Shown: in pieces, positions 8,133-16,282 of the stretch
Numbering within the stretch: position 1 is the stretch's first letter
How the letters are laid out: each line of letters starts with the position of its first letter
From: Streptomyces sparsogenes
GTDB lineage: Bacteria; Actinomycetota; Actinomycetes; Streptomycetales; Streptomycetaceae
Assembly: GCF_001704635.1 (NCBI RefSeq)
Contig: NZ_MAXF01000187.1
Coordinates: 1 to 33,007 of the forward strand
Direction: 5' to 3'
Length of the DNA stretch: 33,007 nucleotides
Position numbers and translations under genes: made by a program
Notes under the pieces: generated by a model
Told to the model about the DNA's origin: nothing
The model's database searches: none
What the model saw: only the letters and a program-made list of their open reading frames with translations

Positions 8133-9669
8133 TGAGATCGGCCGCCTTCTCGGCCGCCATGATGACGGGCGCGTTGGTGTTCCCCCGGGGCACCGTGGGG
8201 AACACCGAGGCGTCGACGACCCGCAGCCCCGCCGTGTCCAGCACCCGCAGCTCGGGGTCGACCACCGAGCCGATGGCGCAGGTGGAGGTCGGGTGGTACA
8301 GCGTCTGTCCGGACCGCTGGGCGAAGGCGAGGAGTTCCGCGTCGGAGTGCGCGTCCGGCACGTCGAACGGCCCGGTGATCACCTCGGTCAGGGCGTTCTG
8401 CGCCACGACGTCCAGGGCGATCCGCAGCGCGCGGACGACGCGGTCCCGGTCCTCGGCCGTCGTCAGGTAGTTGTGCAGGATCCTGGGGGCGGCGTCCGGG
8501 CGCGGGGAGGCGAGCGTCACCTCGCCCCGGCTGGTGGGGGTGAGCACACACGGACCGAGCGCGAAGCCGTGCTCGGTGACGGGGCCGAGCCCGTCCTGGT
8601 GGAACAGCACCGGGGCCATGTGGAGCTGCACATCGGGGGCGTCCAGTCCGTCCCGGCTGTGGAAGAAGCCGCCGGCCTCGCCGATGTTGCACGTCAGCGG
8701 GCCGCGGCCCTCGTTCTGCAGCAGGGCGACATTCTCCGGGGTCTCCGCGGTCAGCAGGGATTCGACGTCGGTGCGGAAGTTCAGCAGCGGCATGTAGTGG
8801 TCCTGAAGCCCCTGGCCCACCGGGAGGTCGCGCACCACCTCGATCCCGAAGCCCGACAGCGCGGCGGCGGGCCCGATCCCGGACAGCATCAGCAGCTTCG
8901 GGGACTCGTACACGCCCGCGGACAGGATGACCTCACGGTCGGCGCGGACGACCTCGACCGCGCCGCCCCGCTCCACCTCGACCCCGGTCGCCCGGCCGCC
9001 GTCGAACACCACGCGGTGGGCCCGGGCCGGGCTGAGCACGGTCAGGTTCGGCCGTTCCAGGGCGGGGTGCAGATAGGCGAGGGACGCGCTGCAGCGCATG
9101 CCGTCGCGCTGGGTCAGCTGGAACCGCCCGACGCCGAGCTGCGACTCGCCGTTGAAGTCGTCGTTGTGCCGGTGTCCGGCCTGCACGCCGGCCTCGATGA
9201 AGGCCGTGACGAGCGGGTGGTTCGACCTGCTGTCACTGACCGTCAGCGGCCCGCCCACCCCGTGGAACTCGTCCTCGCCGCGCTGGTTGTCCTCCGAGCG
9301 CCGGAAGTACGGCAGCACCTCGGCGTACGACCATCCGGTGGCCCCGGCGGCGGCCCAGCCGTCGTAGTCGGCACGGTTGCCCCGCATGTAGATCATGGCG
9401 TTGATGGAGCTGCTGCCGCCGAGCACCTTGCCCCGGGGCAGATAGGTGTGGCGTCCGCCGAGCCCCGGCTCCGGGCCGGAGGCGAGGTCCCAGTCGAGCT
9501 CGGTCTTGAACAGCCGGGCGAAGGCGGCCGGTATGTGGATCTCGGGCGCGGTGTCGGGACCGCCCGCCTCGATCAACGCCACCCGGACATCGGGGTCTTC
9601 CGACAGCCGCGCCGCCAGGACGCAGCCCGCGGATCCGGCGCCGACGATGACGTAGTCATGGGTGTGCAT
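8116..9669 (-). CDS. GMC-family FAD oxidoreductase (choline dehydrogenase-like)
   Basis: Flavoprotein alcohol oxidase/dehydrogenase of 517 aa. The ATG at 9669 is chosen because AAGGAG precedes it; the longer frame adds 18 residues with no ribosome site. The N-terminal FAD-binding motif is VGAGSAGCVLA (Gly10, Gly12, Gly15). GMC signature 1 is seen in PRGKVLGGSSSINAMIYMRG and signature 2 in SAGVYESPKLLMLSGIGP. The C-terminal catalytic region has His459 (YHPTSTCAIG) and Asn499 (GNTNAPVIMAAEKAA). Members oxidise choline, polyethylene glycol, aliphatic alcohols or sugars. The absence of a betaine aldehyde dehydrogenase or BetI neighbour means choline should not be assumed as substrate. Confidence 0.93.
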   Translation of the reverse strand: MHTHDYVIVGAGSAGCVLAARLSEDPDVRVALIEAGGPDTAPEIHIPAAFARLFKTELDWDLASGPEPGLGGRHTYLPRGKVLGGSSSINAMIYMRGNRADYDGWAAAGATGWSYAEVLPYFRRSEDNQRGEDEFHGVGGPLTVSDSRSNHPLVTAFIEAGVQAGHRHNDDFNGESQLGVGRFQLTQRDGMRCSASLAYLHPALERPNLTVLSPARAHRVVFDGGRATGVEVERGGAVEVVRADREVILSAGVYESPKLLMLSGIGPAAALSGFGIEVVRDLPVGQGLQDHYMPLLNFRTDVESLLTAETPENVALLQNEGRGPLTCNIGEAGGFFHSRDGLDAPDVQLHMAPVLFHQDGLGPVTEHGFALGPCVLTPTSRGEVTLASPRPDAAPRILHNYLTTAEDRDRVVRALRIALDVVAQNALTEVITGPFDVPDAHSDAELLAFAQRSGQTLYHPTSTCAIGSVVDPELRVLDTAGLRVVDASVFPTVPRGNTNAPVIMAAEKAADLILGRG

Positions 9670-9794
9670 CCGATCTCCTTGGCGGAAGTGGGCAGCGCTG
9701 ACCAGTGGCTGATCGACCATCAACGCTATACGGCCGCGGCAGGGGATGAGGAGTGGGCACTCACCACGGGGGCATGGGCGCGGACATACGCGAG

Positions 9795-9821
9795 ACGGTG
9801 CCGCGCGCGGCGCGGCACCGT
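9795..9821 (-). terminator. strong hairpin terminator after gap gene
   Basis: A perfect 11-bp stem (ACGGTGCCGCG pairing with CGCGGCACCGT) with a 5-base loop starts about 20 bases after the stop codon of the minus-strand glyceraldehyde-3-phosphate dehydrogenase. There is no U-run, which is common in Streptomyces. It separates gap from the GMC gene. Confidence 0.75.
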
Positions 9822-9841
9822 CGTCATGTCCGGTGGGAACG

Positions 9842-11296
9842 TCAGACCTGCGGGGCCGGGTAGGTCGGGTACTCCACCCCGGAGACGTACTGGACGACCC
9901 GGATGACCTGGCAGGAGTAGCCGAACTCGTTGTCGTACCACAGGTAGAGGATCGCGTTGTCGCCCTCGACCTTGGTGGCGCCGGCGTCGACGATCGAGGC
10001 GTGGCGCGAGCCGATGAAGTCGCTGGAGACCGCGTCGGGGGCGCTGATGAAGTCGATCTGGCGCTTGAGCGGCGAGGTCAGCGACACATTGCGGAGGTAG
10101 TCGAGGACCTCCTCGCGGGTGGTCTCGCGGGCGAGGTGCAGGTTGAGGATCGCGATCGAGACGTCCGGCACCGGGACGCGGATCGAACTGCCGGTGATCT
10201 TCGCCTTCAGGTCGGGCAGCGCCTTGGTCACCGCGGAGGCCGCGCCGGTCTCGGTGATGACCATGTTGAGCGGCGCGGAGCGGCCACGGCGCTCGGACTT
10301 GTGGTAGTTGTCCAGCAGGTTCTGGTCGTTGGTGAAGGAGTGGACGGTCTCCACGTGGCCGCGCAGGACCCCGTACTCGTCCGCCATCGCCTTCAGCGGC
10401 GGGACGATCGCGTTGGTGGTGCAGGAGGCGCACGACAGGATCTGCTCGTCCGGCTTGATCATGTCGTGGTTGACGCCGTGGACGACGTTGGGCACGTCGC
10501 CCTTGCCCGGCGCGGTCAGGACGACCTTGTCGATGCCGGGCCGCAGGTGCTGCGACAGGCCCTCGCGGTCGCGCCACTTGCCGGTGTTGTCGATGAGGAT
10601 GGCGTTCTTGATGCCGTACGCCGTGTAGTCGATCGCGGTCGGGTCGCCGGCGTAGATCACCTTGATCTCGTTGCCGTTGGCGATGATCGTGCTGTTGGCC
10701 TCGTCGACGGTGATGGTGCCCTGGAACTGGCCGTGGATGGAGTCGCGGCGCAGCAGCGAGGCGCGCTTGACGAGGTCTTCGGCGGCCCGGCCGCCGCCCC
10801 CGCGGACGACGATGGCGCGCAGCCGCAGGCCGTTGCCGGAGCCGGCCTTCTCGATGAGGAGGCGGGCGACGAGGCGGCCGATGCGGCCGAACCCGTAGAG
10901 GACGACATCGCGCGGCTCACGGCGCTCGATCTTGTTGGCGCCCGTGGCGCCGGCGACGGCCTCGGCGGTGAACTCGGCGACCGACAGTCCGCGGTCGTCC
11001 GCCTTGTAGGTGGCGGCGAGCATGCCGATGTCGATCTGGGAGGGGCCGAGATCGAGCGTGGTGAGGGCCTGGAGGAACGGCAGCGTCTCGGTGACGGAGA
11101 GCTCCGCGGCGGCGATCTGCCGGGCGAACCGGTGGGTCTTGAGGATGCTGACCACTGACTTGTTCACCAGGGAGCGGCTGTGCAGCAGGACGGTGACGTC
11201 CCGCTCACGGTACAGCTTCCCGATGATGGGGATCATGGACTCCGCGATCTCCTCGCGGTTCTTCCAGTTGGTGAACGAGTCCTCGTTGACAGTCAC
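9842..11296 (-). CDS. gap: glyceraldehyde-3-phosphate dehydrogenase, long GapB-type
   Basis: Enzyme of 484 aa that interconverts glyceraldehyde-3-phosphate and 1,3-bisphosphoglycerate. Usual GAPDHs have about 335 residues. This one carries an extra N-terminal domain of about 128 residues before the Rossmann motif YGFGRIGR (135-140), as in the long corynebacterial GapB group. The catalytic Cys is residue 292 in SCASCTTNA (a Cys replaces the usual Asn of SNASCTTN). The partner His319 lies 27 residues later (ETVHSFTND), exactly the family spacing. The tail WYDNEFGYSCQV is conserved. The start is GTG 11296, with only a weak ribosome site (GAAAG). By family analogy it may favour NADP and gluconeogenesis, which is inference. 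It is followed by a strong hairpin. Confidence 0.95.
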   Translation of the reverse strand: MTVNEDSFTNWKNREEIAESMIPIIGKLYRERDVTVLLHSRSLVNKSVVSILKTHRFARQIAAAELSVTETLPFLQALTTLDLGPSQIDIGMLAATYKADDRGLSVAEFTAEAVAGATGANKIERREPRDVVLYGFGRIGRLVARLLIEKAGSGNGLRLRAIVVRGGGGRAAEDLVKRASLLRRDSIHGQFQGTITVDEANSTIIANGNEIKVIYAGDPTAIDYTAYGIKNAILIDNTGKWRDREGLSQHLRPGIDKVVLTAPGKGDVPNVVHGVNHDMIKPDEQILSCASCTTNAIVPPLKAMADEYGVLRGHVETVHSFTNDQNLLDNYHKSERRGRSAPLNMVITETGAASAVTKALPDLKAKITGSSIRVPVPDVSIAILNLHLARETTREEVLDYLRNVSLTSPLKRQIDFISAPDAVSSDFIGSRHASIVDAGATKVEGDNAILYLWYDNEFGYSCQVIRVVQYVSGVEYPTYPAPQV

Positions 11297-11357
11297 AGAT
11301 TTATCTTTCGAGCTAGGCGGCGCTCATATGGTAACCGCCCCGGATTGGATCTTCCCT

Positions 11358-11723
11358 TCAGGGGCGGTCGAGGCGGAGGCGCTCGGCCCGCGGCAGACGC
11401 GCGACCACCAGGTCGTAGGAGTCCTCGACGAGTTCCCGGACCATCCGGTCGGGCAGCCCGCCGTCCACCGTCACCGTGTTCCAGTGGCGCTTGTTCATGT
11501 GCCATCCGGGGACGATCAGCCCCGGGTGCTCGCCGCGGAGGCGGATCGCCTCCTCCGGGTCGCACTTCAGGTTCACCGTGAGGGGGCGCGCGTCCAGGGT
11601 GGTCAGCGCGAACATCCTGCCGCCCACCTTGAAGACCGAGACCTCCGGTGCCCCGGGGAAGGGGAACTCCTCCACAGCCGCGTTGAAGGAGAGGCAGAAC
11701 GAACGCAACTGCTCGGGGGTCAC
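11358..11723 (-). CDS. YjbR/MmcQ-family DNA-binding-like protein
   Basis: Small cytoplasmic protein of 121 aa. The GTG at 11723 is preferred because GAGGAG lies about 8 bases upstream; the frame is open further to 11762. Family landmarks are the initial helix (PEQLRSFCLSFNAAVEEFPF), FKVGGRMFALTTLD, LTVNLKCDPEEAIRLR, PGLIVPGWHMNKRHWNTV and a final YDLVVARLPRAERLRL. The fold is a CyaY-like alpha/beta domain often called DNA-binding, but its role is not established. It stands alone, upstream of gap on the same strand, and is divergent from the broken gene that starts at 11775. Confidence 0.85.
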   Translation of the reverse strand: MTPEQLRSFCLSFNAAVEEFPFPGAPEVSVFKVGGRMFALTTLDARPLTVNLKCDPEEAIRLRGEHPGLIVPGWHMNKRHWNTVTVDGGLPDRMVRELVEDSYDLVVARLPRAERLRLDRP

Positions 11724-11774
11724 AGAGATTCTCCTCGTCCTCGGCGGGCGGCCGTGCCGCATTATGCTGCCCCG

Positions 11775-12390
11775 ATGAGATTACGTGGACGAACGGGTCT
11801 CGCACGGATCTGCGCCGCTGTCGGCGGGACCCTGGCCGCGGTGGCGGCGACCTTGTCGGCGGCTCAGCCCGCCGCCGCGGCCTCGGCGCTCGCCCCGCTG
11901 CCCACGGAGACCGTCAAGACGTACCGACTCACCATCGCCCCCCGGGCGGACTTCTCCGCGTACGGGGCGGGTACGGCAACAAGCTCTACGTCGCCAACGG
12001 CGGCGAGCTCCTGGTCTTCGACACCCAGTACCCGTGGCGCGTGTCCTCCCTCGGCGGCGCGGTCGGTGTCGACCACGGCACCTCGTCGGCCCGCTGGCAC
12101 CAATGGGCCCTGCCGCTGGTGGCCCGCTACGTGAGCGACGGGGCCCCCACCGACACCCCCCGGGCCTGCCCGGGCGGCAGCGGCCCGGTCTGCCTGGGCT
12201 CGCTCGACCGACACCGGCAGCTACTCCTGCATCCACCGGGCCCGGCCCGGCGCCGCGCCCTCCGTGCTGACCCGCGCGCCCAGCCTGACCCAGAACCTCT
12301 CCTACAGCCGCGCCTCCGGCCGCCCGTGGGGCCACAACGAGTGGACCGGCCACCGTGTCGTGTTCAGCATCGCCCCCCGTGACGTCCCGG
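11775..12390 (+). pseudogene. secreted protein gene broken by at least two frameshifts
   Basis: The ATG at 11775 opens a clear signal peptide (RLRGRTGLARICAAVGG then a hydrophobic run ending AQPAAAA). It is followed by a mature part TETVKTYRLTIAPRADFSAYG in one frame. Protein-like sequence then continues in a second frame from about 11972 (YGNKLYVANGGELLVFDTQ, then GGAVGVDHGTSSARWHQWAL), and in the first frame again from about 12207 (TDTGSYSCIHRARPGA, then SGRPWGHNEWTGHRVVFSIAP). The changes lie near the G-runs at 11964-11972 and near 12200-12207. A third in the C-run at 12372-12377 would restore a stop. Neither frame alone gives a full product. It is either a real pseudogene or a set of homopolymer sequencing errors. 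The function is not recognised. Confidence 0.75.
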
Positions 12391-12404
12391 GTTCGCGCCG
12401 AGTG

Positions 12405-13214
12405 TCAGACGATGCCCCCGTTGGCGCGGACGACCTGGCCGTTGACCCAGTGGCCGGCCGGCGAGGCGAGGAAGGCCACGACCCGCGCGATGTCGTCGGG
12501 GGTGCCGAGCCGCTCCAGCGGGGGCTGGGCGGCCATCCGGGCGATGGTCTCCTCGTCCTTGCCGTCGAGGAACAGATCGGTGGCGGTGGGGCCGGGGGCG
12601 ACGGCGTTGACGGTGACGTCCCGGCCGCGCAGCTCGCGCGCGAGGATCAGGGTGAGCGCCTCGACCGCGCCCTTGCTGGCGCTGTAGATGCCGTAGCCGG
12701 GGAGGGCCAGGCCCACGATGGACGTGGAGAACGTGATGATCGCGCCGCCGGCGCGGACCCGGCGGGCGGACTGCTGGGCGATGACGAAGGTGCCGCGGAT
12801 GTTGGTGCGGTGCACCGCGTCGAGCTGCGCCAGGTCCAGCTCGGCGACCGGGGCCAGATACATCCGCCCGGCCGCGTGGACGACCACGTCGACGCCGCCG
12901 TACGCGGCCTCGGCGGCGTCGAAGAGCGCGGCCACCTGCTGCTCGTCGGCGACGTCGGCCTGGACGGCGATCGCCCTGCCGCCGGCGGCGGTGACCTCCT
13001 GGACGGCGGCCTCGGCCAGCGCGCGGTTGCCCGCGTAGCCGACCACGACGGCGTATCCGTCGGCCGCCAGCCGGCTCACCGTCTCGCGGCCGATCCCCCG
13101 GGAGCCGCCGGTGACGACGGCGACCCGGGGCCGGTCGGCGCGGTGGCCGGCGGCGTGACCGGCCGCCGCTTCCTGAGTGGCGGTTTCCCGGGCGGGGGTT
13201 TCCTGAGAAGGCAT
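12405..13214 (-). CDS. SDR-family NAD(P)-dependent oxidoreductase
   Basis: Classical short-chain dehydrogenase of 269 aa, starting at ATG 13214 after AGGAG. A flexible N-terminal tail of about 28 residues precedes the cofactor motif TGGSRGIG (35-42). The NAG-type motif is altered to VVHAAG. The catalytic set includes a Ser in FSTSIVG, Tyr177 and Lys181 (YSASKGA). The C-terminus WVNGQVVRANGGIV matches ketoacyl-ACP reductase-like SDRs. The substrate cannot be predicted. It is divergent from the XRE regulator at 13411, a common regulator-target layout in Streptomyces. Confidence 0.92.
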   Translation of the reverse strand: MPSQETPARETATQEAAAGHAAGHRADRPRVAVVTGGSRGIGRETVSRLAADGYAVVVGYAGNRALAEAAVQEVTAAGGRAIAVQADVADEQQVAALFDAAEAAYGGVDVVVHAAGRMYLAPVAELDLAQLDAVHRTNIRGTFVIAQQSARRVRAGGAIITFSTSIVGLALPGYGIYSASKGAVEALTLILARELRGRDVTVNAVAPGPTATDLFLDGKDEETIARMAAQPPLERLGTPDDIARVVAFLASPAGHWVNGQVVRANGGIV

Positions 13215-13410
13215 GGGGACTCCTGCGAGAGCTGCTGGGCGGGGGATGCCGGGACCGGTGGGTCCCGGCGGCGGGCGCCTGGGCCGGCGTTGCCGTCGGC
13301 GACCGCGCCCTGATCGCTTCTCCAGCGTGCGCCAGGGTCTCCGCGCCGGCCAGGGTGGTCTCCACCCTGGGGCCCGCGACCCCTGGCTCGGCCCGCCCGC
13401 GGGGGCCATG

Positions 13411-14277
13411 ATGAGGGGCGTGAACCACTCCGAACTCGCCGCGTTCCTCAAATCCCGGCGCGACCGGATCCGCCCGGGCGACGTCGGCCTGCCCACCGGT
13501 CCCCGGCGCCGGGTGCCCGGCCTGCGGCGCGAGGAGGTCGCCCAGCTGGCCGGTCTGTCCGCGGACTACTACACCGAGCTGGAGCGCGGCCGGGGCGCCC
13601 AGCCCTCGGCGCAGGTCCTGGCCGCCCTCGCCCGGGCGCTGCGGCTGGACGGCGACGAGCGCGACCACCTCTTCCACCTCGCCGACCGGCCGGTCCCGCC
13701 GGCGGCACACGGCCCGAACGCGCACGTCCAGCCCGGCCTGCTCGGCCTGCTCGACCGGCTCACCACCACCCCCGCCCAGGTCATCACCGATCTGCACGAG
13801 ATCCTCGTGCAGAACCCCCTGGCCGCCGCGCTCGTCGGCCGCCCTCCGGCGGTACGCGGGCCCGAGGCGAGCCTGGTCCACCGCTGGTTCACCGACCCGG
13901 GCGCCCGCGCGATCTACCCGGCCGAGGACCACCCCCACCACTCCCGGGTCTTCGTCGCCGACCTCCAGGCGGTCGCCGCCCGGCGCGGCAAGGACAGCGA
14001 GGTGACCCGGATGGTGGCCACGCTACGGCGGCGCAGCCGGGAGTTCGCCACCCTCTGGGACACTCATGACGTCGCCCTCCGCCGGACCGATCACAAGCGC
14101 ATCGTCCACCCCGCGCTCGGTGTCATCGAGCTGGACTGCCACAGCCTGTTCAGCGAGGACGGACGCCAGCGCCTGCTGTGGTTCAGCGCCCCGCCCGGCA
14201 CCGAGGGCGCCGCCCAGCTGGAGCTGCTCTCCGTCATCGGTACGCAGGACATGACCACCCGGGCGTCGAACGGCTGA
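13411..14277 (+). CDS. XRE-family regulator with MmyB-like ligand domain
   Basis: Transcription regulator of about 288 aa. Residues about 9-75 form an XRE HTH (ELAAFLKSRRDRIRP, then GLRREEVAQLAGLSADYYTELERGRGAQPS and LAALARALRL). The remainder is the MmyB-like PAS-related domain (QVITDLHEILVQNPLAAALVG, then HRWFTDPGARAIYP and GVIELDCHSLF). That domain is thought to bind a hydrophobic small molecule in relatives. Possible starts are ATG 13408, ATG 13411 and GTG 13420. The last fits homolog-style N-termini, but its AGGGG is too close. It probably represses the divergent SDR and itself. Confidence 0.9.
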   Translation: MRGVNHSELAAFLKSRRDRIRPGDVGLPTGPRRRVPGLRREEVAQLAGLSADYYTELERGRGAQPSAQVLAALARALRLDGDERDHLFHLADRPVPPAAHGPNAHVQPGLLGLLDRLTTTPAQVITDLHEILVQNPLAAALVGRPPAVRGPEASLVHRWFTDPGARAIYPAEDHPHHSRVFVADLQAVAARRGKDSEVTRMVATLRRRSREFATLWDTHDVALRRTDHKRIVHPALGVIELDCHSLFSEDGRQRLLWFSAPPGTEGAAQLELLSVIGTQDMTTRASNG

Positions 14278-14319
14278 GGCCCGTACGGAGAGGCCCCATA
14301 CGGAGAGGCCCATACGGCA

Positions 14320-14355
14320 CGGAGGGCCCCGGCGTCGACCGCCGCTGGCCCTCCG
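14320..14355. terminator. bidirectional hairpin between convergent XRE and VOC genes
   Basis: A 9-bp perfect stem (CGGAGGGCC at 14320-14328 pairing with GGCCCTCCG at 14347-14355) lies between the stop of the XRE gene and the stop of the minus-strand VOC gene. It is placed to end transcription from both sides. Just before it, near 14284-14317, is a short degenerate tandem repeat of TACGGAGAGGCCC. Confidence 0.65.
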
Positions 14356-14377
14356 GACGTGGGGGGCGTGAGGGCCG

Positions 14378-14794
14378 TCAGGCCGTGGGCTGGGTGAAGC
14401 GGATGCGGTTGCCGAAGGGGTCGCGGAGGCCGCAGTCGATGCCGTACGGGCGCTCGGTGGGCTCCTCGGTGAACTCGACGCCCTGGGCCAGCAGCGTCTC
14501 GTACGTCTTGCGGCAGTCCTCCGTGGTGAAGATCAGCCAGCCACCCGTCGCACCCTTGGTCACCAGCTCGCGGACCTGCCGCGCCGTCTCCTCGGACATC
14601 GCCGGCGGGCCCGGCTTCTCCAGCAGGATCTCGCGCTCCGGGTGGCCGGGGACGGTGACCGTCAGCCAGCGCATGAAGCCCATGTCGACGTCCGCCTTGA
14701 CCTCCAGGCCGAGCTTGCCGACGTAGAAGTCGAGGGCTTCGTCCTGGTCCAGGACGTACATCGAAGAGTGTGTGATCGCGTTGAACATGTGCAT
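14378..14794 (-). CDS. VOC (glyoxalase/dioxygenase fold) protein
   Basis: Small metalloenzyme-fold protein of about 138 aa with two beta-alpha-beta-beta-beta units. The first unit is THSSMYVLDQDEALDFYVGKLG followed by WLTVTVPG. The second is GGWLIFTTEDCRKTYETLLAQG followed by GIDCGLRDPFGNRIRFTQP. The start is ATG 14794, or ATG 14788 two codons later; neither has a strong ribosome site. It is 53 bp downstream of an AraC-type regulator on the same strand and is probably in one transcript with it. The substrate is unknown. Such pairs often belong to detoxification of reactive carbonyls or antibiotics, which is only an inference. Confidence 0.9.
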   Translation of the reverse strand: MHMFNAITHSSMYVLDQDEALDFYVGKLGLEVKADVDMGFMRWLTVTVPGHPEREILLEKPGPPAMSEETARQVRELVTKGATGGWLIFTTEDCRKTYETLLAQGVEFTEEPTERPYGIDCGLRDPFGNRIRFTQPTA

Positions 14795-14847
14795 CACGCT
14801 ACCGAGCGGGCGGGACGAAAACTTATCCAAAACTGCTCAGTCGGCGG

Positions 14848-15240
14848 TCAGTCGCTCGGCCGTGTCCAGGCCATGGTGAAGCACGTCGGCACGCCGAGGG
14901 CGACCGCTTCCCTGCGATACGCCCTCGGCGACCGCCCGACGATGTCGCGGAAGGTACGGCTGAAGGTCCCCGGACTGCCGAAGCCCACCTCGAAGCAGAT
15001 GTCCGTCACGCTGCGGTCGGTCTCCCGCAGCAGGAACATGGCGCGCTCGACCCGGCGGCGCTGCAGATAGCGGTGCGGTGTCTCGCCGAACGTGGCCCGG
15101 AAGGTGCGCGTGAAGTGCGCCGGCGACACATGGGCGATCCGGGCCAGGGCCGGGACGTCCAGCGGCTGCGCGTAGGCGCGGTCCATGGCGTCCCGGGCGC
15201 GCAGCATGTGGCGGTTGCTCTGTTCGGTGGCGCTGTTCAC
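14848..15240 (-). CDS. short AraC-family regulator (DNA-binding domain only)
   Basis: Regulator of 130 aa starting at GTG 15240. It consists almost wholly of the double-HTH AraC domain: ALARIAHVSPAHFTRTFRATFGETPHRYL, then DRSVTDICFEVGFGSPGTFSRTFRDIVGRSP. It lacks the usual effector-binding domain, like SoxS/MarA-size members. It lies just upstream of the VOC gene on the same strand and so probably controls that gene. It is divergent from the tail-like module that begins near 15361. Confidence 0.92.
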   Translation of the reverse strand: MNSATEQSNRHMLRARDAMDRAYAQPLDVPALARIAHVSPAHFTRTFRATFGETPHRYLQRRRVERAMFLLRETDRSVTDICFEVGFGSPGTFSRTFRDIVGRSPRAYRREAVALGVPTCFTMAWTRPSD

Positions 15241-15326
15241 GGCGCCATCACACCACGCGGGCGCGGCACCGGGCCATCACCTCGCCGTCCAGGCCCCGAT
15301 ACCCCGACAGGTGCCACATACCGGTG

Positions 15327-15357
15327 GGAACCGTTCCGCGCCGCCCGCGGCTCCTAG
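15327..15357 (+). promoter_or_regulatory. candidate ECF-type promoter / palindrome before the tail-like module
   Basis: The 11-base palindrome GGAACCGTTCC (15327-15337) resembles the GGAAC -35 element of ECF sigma promoters. Eighteen bases later is CTCCTAG (15351-15357), a possible -10. The site is placed correctly to transcribe the zinc-ribbon gene. The palindrome could equally be an operator. This is a visual match only. Confidence 0.3.
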
Positions 15358-15390
15358 GGAGTGAAGAGGCCGACGACATGGGGGGTTCTG

Positions 15391-16059
15391 TTGAGCAATG
15401 ACGCACTTCCGCGCCCTGACCGCATCAGAGCGAGCCACTGGATCACCGTCTTGGCGCGGCAGTTCCCCGAGCTGCGGGCGGAGCTGGCGCCCTCCCCGCA
15501 CCGCGCCGGGCTCGGGCGGGGGCGCGGGGGCGCCGACCGGCACGGGCCCTCGGCGCCCCTGCGGATGCGGATCTGCGACACCGTGCGGGACATCACCGAC
15601 GGTGTCGTGGAGCTCGAGGAGGCCGTCCACGACCGGCTGGGGCTGCCGCCCGCCGGCAAGGGGTCGGTCGAGGTCAGGCTGGGCCGGCTGGCGGGGCTGC
15701 TGGACCGGGTCGAGGCCGACCCGGTGCTGATGCGGCACCTGCTGGACGAGGTCGGCGCACTGGCGCGACGCTGCTCCGGCGCGCTCGGCGACGCCGAGCC
15801 CATGGTGCGGCTGCGCGGCCGATGTCCGCTGTGCGCCTCGGTCTCGCTGCGGGCGTTTCCGCTGCGGGGGACGGTGCTGTGCATCAACCCGGGTTGCCGG
15901 TGTCCGCGGCCGGACTGCGGCTGCCATGAGGACCGGGCGCACCGGCACTCCTGGCCACAAGGCGAGTGGGGAGAGCTGTTCGGGCGGGGCGGGGCGGCCC
16001 TGGAGGAGATCACCGCCGCCCTGGACGGCCGGTCCGCCGTTGGGGCGGTGGGCCGATGA
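15391..16059 (+). CDS. zinc-ribbon-like protein heading the tail-like module
   Basis: Protein of about 222 aa, or 232 if the GTG at 15361 is used. TTG 15391 is preferred because a GGGGGG tract sits five bases before it, whereas the GTG has AGGGA directly adjacent. The N-terminal two thirds is helical (RIRASHWITVLARQFPELRAEL, split by a Gly/Arg-rich loop, then two long helices around IRDI/VVELEEAV and RLGRLAGLLDRVEADP). The C-terminal part has closely spaced cysteines (CPLC near residue 145, then CINPGCRCPRPDCGCH) that look like a zinc ribbon. Its stop overlaps the next start by 4 bp. No function is recognised; zinc binding and a regulatory role are inferred. Confidence 0.7.
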   Translation: MSNDALPRPDRIRASHWITVLARQFPELRAELAPSPHRAGLGRGRGGADRHGPSAPLRMRICDTVRDITDGVVELEEAVHDRLGLPPAGKGSVEVRLGRLAGLLDRVEADPVLMRHLLDEVGALARRCSGALGDAEPMVRLRGRCPLCASVSLRAFPLRGTVLCINPGCRCPRPDCGCHEDRAHRHSWPQGEWGELFGRGGAALEEITAALDGRSAVGAVGR

Positions 16060-16253
16060 ACACCGCCCGGGCGCCCGAGGGCACGCTGGTGACCGCCGAC
16101 CTGGCCGCCCTGGAGGTGGGCGTCACCCCGGCCACCATCCGCAAGTGGGTGCAGTTGGAGCGGCTGCGGCCCGCGGGGCGCCGGGGCAGGGCGTTCCTCT
16201 ACCGGCTGGAAGATGTGTTCGCGGCCGAACGTGCCGCCCGGCGACGCATGTGA
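16056..16253 (+). CDS. small MerR/excisionase-like HTH protein
   Basis: Protein of 65 aa whose ATG overlaps the previous stop (ATGA), so the two are translationally coupled. It is a single winged-HTH unit (TADLAALEVGVTPATIRKWVQLERLRPAGRRGRAFLYRLEDV), as in MerR N-termini and phage excisionases, with a basic tail. No integrase is present nearby, so excision is unlikely. A regulatory role for the following tail operon is more plausible. The inverted repeat 30 bp after its stop is a candidate binding site. Confidence 0.75.
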   Translation: MNTARAPEGTLVTADLAALEVGVTPATIRKWVQLERLRPAGRRGRAFLYRLEDVFAAERAARRRM

Positions 16254-16282
16254 CCTGCGGGCCCCTTGGTCATCTCGCGACA

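Noticed and set aside
16056..16253. Excisionase, implying an integrated element with attachment sites
   Set aside because: No integrase, no tRNA gene and no att-like direct repeats were seen around the tail module. The fold is equally a MerR-type regulator.
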